Below are positions 27,121 through 35,175 of a stretch of 64,000 nucleotides of DNA, piece by piece. This stretch comes from an uncultured Lysobacteraceae bacterium (lineage in GTDB: Bacteria; Pseudomonadota; Gammaproteobacteria; Xanthomonadales; Xanthomonadaceae). The stretch's first letter is position 1. Each line of letters begins with the position of its first letter. The stretch lies in NCBI GenBank assembly GCA_936911875.1, contig CAKZGB010000006.1:186001-250000 (forward strand). The letters run 5' to 3'. The notes under the pieces were generated by a model. That model was not told where the DNA came from. It saw only the letters and a list, made by a program, of their open reading frames with translations, and did not search any database. The position numbers and the translations under genes were made by a program.

Positions 27121-29709
27121 ATGCTCCAAGCTTACCGTCAACACGTTGCGGATCGTGCCGCAATGGGTGTTCCGCCGCTGCCACTGACCGCTCAACAGAC
27201 GAGCGAACTGGTCAGCCTGATCAAGAATCCGCCGGCCGGTGAGGGCGAATTCCTGCTCGATCTGCTTACCAATCGCGTGCCTGCCGGTGTCGACGACGCG
27301 GCCTTCGTCAAGGCCTCGTATCTGGCTGCTATTGCCAAGGGCACTGAAACCAATGCGCTGATCTCGCGCACTCGCGCCACTGAACTGCTGGGCACCATGC
27401 TCGGCGGTTACAACGTCGCCCCGCTGATTGAACTGCTGACCGATGCCGAAGTCGGCACCGTCGCCGCCAATGCGCTCAAGCACACCTTGCTGGTGTTCGA
27501 TGCATTCCACGATGTGCAGGAGCTGGCCAAGTCGGGCAATGAAAATGCCAAGGCCGTGCTGCAATCCTGGGCCGATGCCGAATGGTTCACCTCGCGTCCG
27601 GAAGTGCCGCAAGCACTGACCGTCACCGTGTTCAAGGTGCCGGGCGAAACCAATACCGACGATCTGTCGCCGGCTCCCGATGCCACCACGCGTCCCGACA
27701 TTCCGTTGCACGCGCTGGCTATGCTCAAGAACAAGCGTGAGAACGCACCGTTCGTGCCGGAACAGGATGGCGTCCGCGGTCCCATCCAAGCCTTGCAGGA
27801 TCTCAAGGACAAGGGCCACATGATTGCCTACGTGGGCGACGTGGTCGGTACCGGTTCCTCGCGTAAGTCGGCCACCAACTCGGTGCTGTGGTGGACGGGC
27901 GATGACATTCCGTACATCCCGAACAAGCGTTTTGGCGGTGTGTGTCTGGGTAGCAAGATCGCTCCGATTTTCTACAACACCATGGAAGACGCCGGCGCTC
28001 TGCCGATCGAACTCGACGTGTCCGATATGAACATGGGCGATGTCATTGAGCTTCGCCCATACGATGGCGTCGCACTCAAGGACGGCAAGGAAATTGCCAA
28101 GTTCGAACTCAAGTCCGACGTGCTGCTGGACGAAGTGCGCGCCGGTGGCCGCATCCCGCTGATCATCGGTCGCGGTCTGACTGCCAAGGCTCGTGAAGCA
28201 CTGGGTCTGCCGGCATCGGATCTGTTCCGTCTGCCGCACAACCCGGCCGATTCCGGCAAGGGCTATACGCTCGCGCAAAAGATGGTGGGCAAGGCCTGCG
28301 GTCTGCCGGAAGGCAAGGGCGTCCGTCCGGGCACCTACTGCGAACCGCGCATGACCTCGGTCGGCTCGCAAGACACCACCGGTCCGATGACCCGCGATGA
28401 GCTCAAGGATCTGGCTTGCCTGGGCTTCAGCGCCGACTTGGTGATGCAGTCGTTCTGCCACACCGCCGCTTATCCCAAGCCCGTCGACGTGATCACGCAT
28501 CACACGCTGCCGGACTTCATCTCCAACCGTGGCGGTATTTCGCTGCGCCCGGGCGATGGCATCATCCACAGCTGGTTGAACCGTATGCTGCTGCCCGATA
28601 CGGTCGGCACCGGCGGCGACTCGCACACCCGTTTCCCGATCGGCATTTCGTTCCCGGCCGGTTCGGGTCTGGTGGCGTTTGCTGCCGCCACCGGCGTCAT
28701 GCCGCTGGACATGCCCGAATCCGTGCTCGTCCGCTTCAAGGGTGAGATGCAACCGGGCGTCACGCTGCGTGACCTGGTCAATGCCATTCCGCTGTACGCC
28801 ATCAAGCAAGACCTGCTGACGGTGGCCAAGCAAGGCAAGAAGAACATCTTCTCCGGCCGCATTCTCGAAATCGAGGGCCTGCCGCAACTCAAGATCGAAC
28901 AAGCCTTCGAACTGACCGATGCCTCGGCCGAACGTTCGGCAGCCGGTTGTACCGTCAAGCTCGACAAAGAACCGATCATCGAATATCTCAACAGCAACAT
29001 TGCGCTGCTGCGTTGGATGATTGCCGAGGGCTATTCCGATCCGCGTTCGCTGCAACGTCGTATCGACGCCATGGAAGCCTGGGTCGCCAATCCGCAACTC
29101 ATGGAAGGCGATGCCGATGCCGAATACGCTGCCGTCATTGAAATCGACCTCAATGAAATCGTAGAGCCGATCGTGGCTTGCCCGAACGATCCGGATGACG
29201 TCAAGACGCTTTCCGACGTCGCCGGCAGCAAGATCGAGGAAGTGTTTATCGGTTCGTGCATGACCAACATCGGTCACTTCCGTGCCGCCGCCAAGCTGCT
29301 GAACGGCGAACGCGACATCCCGACGCGTCTGTGGGTCGCCCCGCCGACCAAGATGGACGCATCGGAACTGACCGAGGAAGGCGTTTACGCCACGTTCGGT
29401 ACAGCCGGTGCCCGCATGGAGATGCCGGGCTGCTCCTTGTGCATGGGTAACCAGGCTCAAGCTCGCGAAGGCGCTACGGTGTTCTCCACCTCGACGCGTA
29501 ACTTCCCGAACCGTCTGGGCCGCAATACCAACGTGTATTTGGGTTCGGCTGAACTGGCTGCCATCTGCTCGCGCCTGGGCCGCATTCCGACTCGTGAGGA
29601 ATACATGGCCGAGATCGAAGTGGTCAATCAGCAAGGCGCTGAGATCTATCGCTACATGAACTTTGATCAGATCCCGGAATACCGCGACGCCGCGAGCAAG
29701 GTTGCATAA
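27121..29709 (+). CDS. acnB: Bifunctional aconitate hydratase B / 2-methylisocitrate dehydratase
   Basis: The main TCA-cycle aconitase in many Gammaproteobacteria. The 862-residue AcnB has the extra N-terminal HEAT-like domain (residues 1-160), the swivel domain placed early (YVGDVVGTGSSRKSATNSVLWWTG) and GGDSHTRFPIGISFPAGSGLVAFA. Cluster cysteines are in IGSCMTNIGHF and PGCSLCMGNQA. Shine-Dalgarno AAAGGA precedes the ATG. It is divergent from acnA across a 159-bp gap that contains no other recognisable feature. Confidence 0.98.
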   Translation: MLQAYRQHVADRAAMGVPPLPLTAQQTSELVSLIKNPPAGEGEFLLDLLTNRVPAGVDDAAFVKASYLAAIAKGTETNALISRTRATELLGTMLGGYNVAPLIELLTDAEVGTVAANALKHTLLVFDAFHDVQELAKSGNENAKAVLQSWADAEWFTSRPEVPQALTVTVFKVPGETNTDDLSPAPDATTRPDIPLHALAMLKNKRENAPFVPEQDGVRGPIQALQDLKDKGHMIAYVGDVVGTGSSRKSATNSVLWWTGDDIPYIPNKRFGGVCLGSKIAPIFYNTMEDAGALPIELDVSDMNMGDVIELRPYDGVALKDGKEIAKFELKSDVLLDEVRAGGRIPLIIGRGLTAKAREALGLPASDLFRLPHNPADSGKGYTLAQKMVGKACGLPEGKGVRPGTYCEPRMTSVGSQDTTGPMTRDELKDLACLGFSADLVMQSFCHTAAYPKPVDVITHHTLPDFISNRGGISLRPGDGIIHSWLNRMLLPDTVGTGGDSHTRFPIGISFPAGSGLVAFAAATGVMPLDMPESVLVRFKGEMQPGVTLRDLVNAIPLYAIKQDLLTVAKQGKKNIFSGRILEIEGLPQLKIEQAFELTDASAERSAAGCTVKLDKEPIIEYLNSNIALLRWMIAEGYSDPRSLQRRIDAMEAWVANPQLMEGDADAEYAAVIEIDLNEIVEPIVACPNDPDDVKTLSDVAGSKIEEVFIGSCMTNIGHFRAAAKLLNGERDIPTRLWVAPPTKMDASELTEEGVYATFGTAGARMEMPGCSLCMGNQAQAREGATVFSTSTRNFPNRLGRNTNVYLGSAELAAICSRLGRIPTREEYMAEIEVVNQQGAEIYRYMNFDQIPEYRDAASKVA

Positions 29710-29741
29710 CCGAACCCGCTAATTCGCGATAGGATAGGGCC

Positions 29742-29831
29742 ATGAAGCGCATACCCAATGCCTTGATGGCCCTTTTCTTTGCCGCATGCATGGATCCCCG
29801 TGCTGCGAGTCCGTTGCTTTTCGGCCGGTGA
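29742..29831 (+). CDS. Tiny ORF (29 codons) coupled to the aldo/keto reductase
   Basis: ATG 29742 is preceded by AGGATAGGG and encodes 29 residues beginning MKRIPNALMALFFAACMDPR, a basic start followed by a short hydrophobic stretch and a lipobox-like FAAC. The TGA stop overlaps the GTG start of the aldo/keto reductase (GTGA, 29828-29831). It could be a translational-coupling leader or a small peptide; no homologue is known to me. Confidence 0.35.
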   Translation: MKRIPNALMALFFAACMDPRAASPLLFGR

Positions 29832-30778
29832 CACTTGCACTTAGACCGCTGGGTAAAAGCGGGATCTCTCTCACCCAGATTGGCTTCGGGGCTTCCGGGT
29901 TCTGGGGTGACACCCGTTTTCCGGAACCGATGGCGGCCAAGGTGCTGCAAGCAGTTACCGATGCCGGTATCCGCTTCATCGATACCGGACGCAATTACAG
30001 TGGCTTTCATGCGGAGCCGCGTCTAGGCCGTCTGCTGCAACCGATTTTTCGCCAAGTAGCGCGTGATCAGTGGATACTCTCATCCAAGGGCGGCACGCTG
30101 ACACCGGCCGGTGCGCTCAGTAATCTCTGGACTCGCGAGCGTAAAGATTTTTCGCTGACCAATATCCAAGCCGGAATCGGTCAGTCGATAGCGAATCTGC
30201 AGTGCGACTACTTGGATATGTTTTTCCTGCATGGATTCACGCAGGCCGATGCGACCGATGAGTTGCTGCGCGGTTTGCAGTGCTTGCGCGAAACCGGGCG
30301 CATTCGTGCCATCGGTGTAAACACACATACAGAATCCGACATGCAGTGGCTGTGCGCGCATCGCGATGTGTTCGATGTCGCACTGATCGATTACGGCCCC
30401 GCGGCTCGTCATCGCGAAGAAATTATCGGGCAAATGCATGCAGCCGGGCTTGGCGTCATTGCCGGTACCGTGCTGGGGCAAGGCCATGTGCTGCCGCCGC
30501 GGCCCATGCGCAACAAAAAAGATTGGTGGTATCTGGCGCGGGCCAAGTTGAAACCCTCCGCGCGACGTTTGGCAGAAGCCGCACGACCGGTGCGTGATGT
30601 TCTGTCAACACAGAGTGAAATGACGCCCGCCCAGGCGGCCTTCGCCTATGTGCTGAGCAACCCCGGTATAAGTAGCGCCGTCTTTGGCAGTGCTGATGTC
30701 GCACACGTCCTTGAGATTGCGCAGGCCTCAGACAAACATTTGTCAGCGGAACTTACGGCAGCGATTCGTCAATCCTGA
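29828..30778 (+). CDS. Aldo/keto reductase family oxidoreductase
   Basis: A TIM-barrel NAD(P)H-dependent reductase. Starting from GTG 29828 the product is 316 residues, with the AKR catalytic tetrad visible: Asp and Tyr in FIDTGRNYSG, Lys in ILSSKGG, His in MFFLHGF. The C-terminal NADP-binding part includes TPAQAAFAYVLSNPGISSAVFGSA. This is closest in look to the D-threo-aldose 1-dehydrogenase/galactose dehydrogenase-like branch, but substrate cannot be given. GTG is chosen because MTLALRPLGKSGISLTQIGFG is the normal AKR N-terminus; the frame is open 14 codons further. Its 3' end overlaps the opposite-strand acrylyl-CoA reductase gene by 26 bp. Confidence 0.88.
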   Translation: MTLALRPLGKSGISLTQIGFGASGFWGDTRFPEPMAAKVLQAVTDAGIRFIDTGRNYSGFHAEPRLGRLLQPIFRQVARDQWILSSKGGTLTPAGALSNLWTRERKDFSLTNIQAGIGQSIANLQCDYLDMFFLHGFTQADATDELLRGLQCLRETGRIRAIGVNTHTESDMQWLCAHRDVFDVALIDYGPAARHREEIIGQMHAAGLGVIAGTVLGQGHVLPPRPMRNKKDWWYLARAKLKPSARRLAEAARPVRDVLSTQSEMTPAQAAFAYVLSNPGISSAVFGSADVAHVLEIAQASDKHLSAELTAAIRQS

Positions 30779-31751
30779 CGAGCGTGCGTCCCAGCGATCC
30801 GCCGGCCAACATGTTTTCGAACACCGAAGGCAGCGTTTCTAGCGTCACTTCACGTGTGCACATGGCGTCGAGCTGTTGCGGCTTCCAGGGGCCTGCCAAT
30901 CGTTCCCAGATCGCTTCACGAATGTCGCGAGCCGTACCGGCCGACGCGACACCCAACAGGCTCACGCCGCGGATGATGAAGGGCATGACCGTGATCGGCA
31001 GATCGGCCGTCGCTGCAAGACCTGCGGAGGCGACATTGCCGTAGGGCGCGGTTTGCGCGATCAGGCTGGCCAACATCGGACCGCCGACATTATCCAGACC
31101 GCCGCCAAAGCGCGCGGATTCCATTGGACGTTGCGTGTTCAATGCATCACGACCGACGATGCTAGTGGCGCCCATCGAACGCAGGTAATCGGCCTGTTCG
31201 GGTTTGCCGCTGACCGCGCACACTTCGAAACCGGCCTGACTGAAAATCGCGCAGGCTATGGAGCCTACGCCACCGGTGGCGCCGGTCACGGCGAGCGGAC
31301 CCATCGAAGGCGTCTGACGGTTCTCGATCATGCGAAACAGAGCCAGCGCTGCAGTAAAACCGGCGGTGCCCAGGATCATCGCCTCGCGCAGGCTCATGCC
31401 GGCCGGCAGGGGAATCGTCCACTCGGACTGCAGTCGCGCATATTGCGCATAACCGCCGTCGCGCGTTTCACTGAGACCGCTACCGGTGCAGAGCACGGCA
31501 TCGCCTTCGCGATAGGCAGGATCCGTCGATGCGACCACATAGCCCGCAACGTCAATACCACCGTTCAACGGAAACTGACGAAGGATCTTGCCGCGACCGG
31601 TGCCGGCCAGCGCATCCTTATAGTTCACCGACGAATACGCGACGCGAATGACGACTTCACCGGGGCTGAGTGCGTCGATGGTCATGGGTTCGATGCCGGC
31701 GCGATAGCCTTGCTCGTCGCTGTGAATTCGGAAGGCGTTAAAGGTGGTCAT
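30753..31751 (-). CDS. acuI: Acrylyl-CoA reductase-type MDR oxidoreductase (YhdH/AcuI)
   Basis: A 332-residue zinc-independent medium-chain reductase. Family members reduce acryloyl-CoA to propionyl-CoA with NADPH. The N-terminal groES-like part has VAYSSVNYKDALAGTGRGKI and PLNGGIDVAGYV. The Rossmann part has VTGATGGVGSIACAI and the ALGTAGFTAALALF-like AMILGTAGFTAALALFRM. No zinc-binding Cys/His set is present. It is the last gene in a leftward run with the LOG-family gene 21 bp upstream. Shine-Dalgarno CGGAGT lies before the ATG. Confidence 0.88.
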   Translation of the reverse strand: MTTFNAFRIHSDEQGYRAGIEPMTIDALSPGEVVIRVAYSSVNYKDALAGTGRGKILRQFPLNGGIDVAGYVVASTDPAYREGDAVLCTGSGLSETRDGGYAQYARLQSEWTIPLPAGMSLREAMILGTAGFTAALALFRMIENRQTPSMGPLAVTGATGGVGSIACAIFSQAGFEVCAVSGKPEQADYLRSMGATSIVGRDALNTQRPMESARFGGGLDNVGGPMLASLIAQTAPYGNVASAGLAATADLPITVMPFIIRGVSLLGVASAGTARDIREAIWERLAGPWKPQQLDAMCTREVTLETLPSVFENMLAGGSLGRTLVRIDESLP

Positions 31752-31772
31752 GACGTAGGACTCCGAAAAGAA

Positions 31773-32372
31773 TTAGCGCAGATTGGCATCGCGGCGTTTG
31801 CCGTCGAGCCACTTGTCCACTTGAATCGGCTGATAGGCATCCATCCACTGCAGAAGCTCGGGCAGGGAGTCGCCGAAGTAGAGATCGTTGCGCTGATCGG
31901 GATGCAGGAATCCTTCGGCAACCATGTGATCGAGCATATCGCGCAGCGGGCTCCAGTAATTGTTGACGTTCCAGAATGCGCAGGGCTTATCGGCAATACC
32001 GATCTGACGCCAGGTCAGCATTTCGAACATTTCATCGAGCGTGCCGAATCCGCCCGGCATCGCGATGAAGCCTTCGGCGATATCGAACATGCGCATCTTG
32101 CGCGCGTGCATCGTGTCGACCACTTCGAGACGTGTGAGTCCGTGATGGGCAACTTCCCATTGCATCAGGGATTCCGGAATCACACCAATCACTTCGCTAC
32201 CGGCCAATAGTGCGGCATCCGCAACGGTGCCCATTAGGCCGACATTGCCGCCGCCGTAAACCAACTGACGCGCCTGCTGTCCCAGCACTGTGCCCAGCTC
32301 GGTGGCGGCTGCGGTATAACGCGGATCGCGACCGGAATTGCTGCCGCAATAGACGCAGATACTTTGAATCAC
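31773..32372 (-). CDS. LOG-family phosphoribohydrolase (TIGR00730)
   Basis: A Rossmann-like protein of the lysine-decarboxylase-like/LOG family. Members cleave the ribose-base bond of nucleoside 5'-monophosphates, and plant and bacterial LOGs release cytokinins. It carries both family motifs, the RKMRMFD stretch and PGGFGTLDEMFE. The N-terminus SICVYCGSNSGRDPRY is typical. The GTG at 32372 lies 9 nt after GGGGAG, so I prefer it (199 residues); an ATG at 32381 directly abutting the Shine-Dalgarno is the alternative (202 residues). Physiological substrate unknown. Confidence 0.88.
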   Translation of the reverse strand: MIQSICVYCGSNSGRDPRYTAAATELGTVLGQQARQLVYGGGNVGLMGTVADAALLAGSEVIGVIPESLMQWEVAHHGLTRLEVVDTMHARKMRMFDIAEGFIAMPGGFGTLDEMFEMLTWRQIGIADKPCAFWNVNNYWSPLRDMLDHMVAEGFLHPDQRNDLYFGDSLPELLQWMDAYQPIQVDKWLDGKRRDANLR

Positions 32373-32451
32373 TGAAATCATCTCCCCGAAAAACAATGGG
32401 CCCGTCCGCTGCCGGAAAGGCCCATGTTGAACTTAGCGGCGAACCGCGAGC

Positions 32452-33894
32452 TTAGTTGGCTTTATGGATCGCACGCTTGGCGACGGCCATGGCCGCGTCG
32501 TGAATCGCTTCGGACATGGACGGGTGAGCATGGCAGATGCGTGCCAGGTCGTCGGCCGAGCCGCTGAATTCCATGGTGAGGACGCCTTCGTGCACCAGCT
32601 CCGACACCATCGCGCCAACCAGGTGCAGACCCAGAACGCGATCGGTTTCGGCGTGGGCAATGACCTTGGCGAAACCGGCCGGTTCGGCCATCGCCACAGC
32701 GCGACCCACCGCAGCAAACGGGAAAGTGCCGACCTTGTAAGGAACACCTTCTGCCTTGAGCTGTTCTTCGGTCTTGCCGACCCATGCAATTTCCGGTTCG
32801 GTGTAGATCACCCACGGAATGGTGTCGAAGTTGACGTGACCCGGCAGACCGGCGATCAGTTCGGCAACGGCGATGCCTTCCTCAAAACCCTTGTGGGCCA
32901 GCATCGGGCCGCGCACGCAGTCACCTACAGCCCAGACGCCATCGACGCCGGTGTGGTTGTGCTCATCGACTTCGATCTGGCCGCGGTCGTTGACCTTCAC
33001 GGCGCAATCTTCGGCCAGCAGACCCTTGGTGGCAGCACGGCGGCCGACAGCAACCAGCAGCTTATCGACGACCAGCGTTTGCTCACCCTTGGCATCGGTG
33101 TAGGAGATGGTGACTTCTTTCTTCTTGCCTTTGCCGCCGACTTCAACGTTCGAGGCCTTGGCACCGACGATGATGTCCAGACCTTGCTTCTTGAATTCGC
33201 GACCTGCAGCCTTGGCGACCTCGGCATCGGCGGCGCCCAGGAAGGTCGGGGCGGCTTCGAGCACCGTGACCTTGGAGCCCAAACGATTCCACACGGAACC
33301 CAGTTCCAGACCGATGACGCCGGCGCCGATCACGCCCAGACGTTCGGGCACGGATTCAAAATTCAGTGCACCGACGTTGTCGACGATGGTGTCGCCGTCG
33401 AACTTGGCAAACGGCAGTTCAATCGAATCCGAACCGGCCGCAATGATGACATTGGTGCCTTTGAGTTCGACTTCGGAACCTTCGTGTTGCTTGACCTTGA
33501 CCACATTGCCGGCGTGCAGCGTGCCGAAGCCGTAGAACGGCGTGACCTTGTTGGCTTTAAACAGCATGGCGATACCGCCGGTGAACTGCTTAACGATCTT
33601 GTCCTTACGACCGATCATGGTCGGGACATCGACTTGCGCATCCTTGAAGGCGATACCGTGTTCGCCGAACAGGTGACCCATGTTCCAGAACTGACGGCTC
33701 GAATCGAGCAGTGCCTTGGACGGAATGCAGCCGACTCGCAGGCAGGTGCCACCGAGCGCCGGTTGGCCGTCTTTGCCGAGAGCGGCATCGATACAGGCAA
33801 CCTTAAGACCCAGTTGCGCGGCACGAATGGCGGCGTGATAACCGGCAGGGCCGGCACCGATGACGACGACGTCGAATTGCTGTTGTTCTACCAT
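32452..33894 (-). CDS. lpdA: Dihydrolipoamide dehydrogenase (E3)
   Basis: The FAD/NAD-dependent E3 reoxidises the lipoyl group of 2-oxoglutarate dehydrogenase. The 480-residue protein has the FAD motif VVVIGAGPAGYHAAIRAAQLG and the redox disulfide in GGTCLRVGCIPSKALL (Arg replaces the more common Asn). The NAD motif is LGVIGAGVIGLELGSVWNRLG, and the C-terminal interface His is in HAHPSMSEAIHDAA. It is third in sucA-sucB-lpdA, 15 bp after sucB, so it serves this complex and possibly others. Confidence 0.97.
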   Translation of the reverse strand: MVEQQQFDVVVIGAGPAGYHAAIRAAQLGLKVACIDAALGKDGQPALGGTCLRVGCIPSKALLDSSRQFWNMGHLFGEHGIAFKDAQVDVPTMIGRKDKIVKQFTGGIAMLFKANKVTPFYGFGTLHAGNVVKVKQHEGSEVELKGTNVIIAAGSDSIELPFAKFDGDTIVDNVGALNFESVPERLGVIGAGVIGLELGSVWNRLGSKVTVLEAAPTFLGAADAEVAKAAGREFKKQGLDIIVGAKASNVEVGGKGKKKEVTISYTDAKGEQTLVVDKLLVAVGRRAATKGLLAEDCAVKVNDRGQIEVDEHNHTGVDGVWAVGDCVRGPMLAHKGFEEGIAVAELIAGLPGHVNFDTIPWVIYTEPEIAWVGKTEEQLKAEGVPYKVGTFPFAAVGRAVAMAEPAGFAKVIAHAETDRVLGLHLVGAMVSELVHEGVLTMEFSGSADDLARICHAHPSMSEAIHDAAMAVAKRAIHKAN

Positions 33895-33909
33895 GATGCA
33901 GTCCTCTAA

Positions 33910-35154
33910 TTACATGCCGAGCAGCATGCGTTCCGGGTTTTCAAGCTGGTTCTTGATATCAACCAGGAACAGTACGGCGTCCTTACCGTCGATGATGCGG
34001 TGATCGTACGACAGGGCGATATACATCATCGGAGCCGCGATGACCTGACCGTTCTCGACAATGGCGCGCTCCTTGATGGCGTGCATGCCCAGGATGGCCG
34101 ATTGCGGCGGGTTGACGATCGGGGTGGACATCAGCGAACCGAAGGTACCGCCGTTGGTGATCGTGAAGGTACCGCCTTGCAGATCATCCAGCGTCAGCTT
34201 GCCGTCGCGAGCCTTGGTGGCGTAATCGCCGATGGCTTTTTCGATGTCGGCAAAGCCCATGTGCTCAACGCTACGCAGAACCGGCGTGACCAGACCGCGA
34301 TCGGTGGACACAGCGATGGAGATATCGGCGTAACCGTAATAGATGATGTCGTTGCCATCAACCGAGGCATTGATGATCGGATACTTACGCAGTGCGTTGG
34401 CAGCGGCCTTGGCAAAGAAGCTCATGAAGCCGAGCTTGACGCCGTGATCCTTCTGGAACTGTTCGCCCAGTTGCTTACGCATCTGCATGACCTTGGACAG
34501 GTTCACCTCGTTGAACGAGGTCAACATGGCGATCGAGTCCTTGGATTGCATCAGGCGCTCAGCGATGCGAGTGCGCATGCGCGTCATCGGCACGCGTTCT
34601 TCAGGACGGGCACCGCCCTTGACGCCCGGCGTCTTGCCGGTTGCAAAGTTGACGATGTCTTCCTTGGTGACGGCGCCGCGGCGACCGGTGCCTTGCACGT
34701 CGGCCGGATTCGTACCGGTGGTGATGGCTTCGAAGCGTGCACCCGGCGGCAGCGTGTTCACGCCTGCAGCCGAAGCAGAGGAGGTGACCGGTGCCGGCGT
34801 GTTGCTCGCCGGAGCAGCGGCTTGAGCCTTGGCGGCCTCGGCCTTCGGCTGCACTTCCTGAGCGCCGGCAGCAGGCTGAGCTTCTGCAGTGGCAGGTGCC
34901 GGAGCCGCAGCAACGGCGCCTTCTTCGATCACGGCGATGACCTGTTGAGAATTGACGGTGGCGCCTTCCTCAACTTTCAGTTCCTTGATCACGCCATCGG
35001 CCGGGGCCGGCACTTCGAGCACGACCTTGTCGGTTTCGAGGTCAACAATGTTTTCGTCGCGCTTGACGGCGTCGCCGACTTTTTTATGCCAGGTGGCAAT
35101 GGTGGCGTCCGACACGGACTCGGGCAAAACGGGGACTTTGATTTCGATGCTCAT
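33910..35154 (-). CDS. sucB: Dihydrolipoyl succinyltransferase (E2 of 2-oxoglutarate dehydrogenase)
   Basis: E2 transfers the succinyl group to CoA and forms the complex core. The 414-residue protein has one lipoyl domain (1-75; lipoyl Lys43 in DLETDKVVLEV) and an Ala/Pro/Glu-rich linker (about 80-135). A peripheral-subunit binding domain ends in VQGTGRRGAVTKEDIVNF, and its first helix is divergent. The catalytic domain ends with SYDHRIIDGKDA (His385, Asp389). 21 bp separate it from sucA. Confidence 0.97.
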   Translation of the reverse strand: MSIEIKVPVLPESVSDATIATWHKKVGDAVKRDENIVDLETDKVVLEVPAPADGVIKELKVEEGATVNSQQVIAVIEEGAVAAAPAPATAEAQPAAGAQEVQPKAEAAKAQAAAPASNTPAPVTSSASAAGVNTLPPGARFEAITTGTNPADVQGTGRRGAVTKEDIVNFATGKTPGVKGGARPEERVPMTRMRTRIAERLMQSKDSIAMLTSFNEVNLSKVMQMRKQLGEQFQKDHGVKLGFMSFFAKAAANALRKYPIINASVDGNDIIYYGYADISIAVSTDRGLVTPVLRSVEHMGFADIEKAIGDYATKARDGKLTLDDLQGGTFTITNGGTFGSLMSTPIVNPPQSAILGMHAIKERAIVENGQVIAAPMMYIALSYDHRIIDGKDAVLFLVDIKNQLENPERMLLGM

Positions 35155-35175
35155 GGGAGGGGTCCTGTGTGGAAC

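Noticed and set aside
27103..29634. 843-codon open frame antisense to acnB
   Set aside because: Codon-bias shadow of acnB; low-complexity His/Arg/Gly-rich translation without any family motif.
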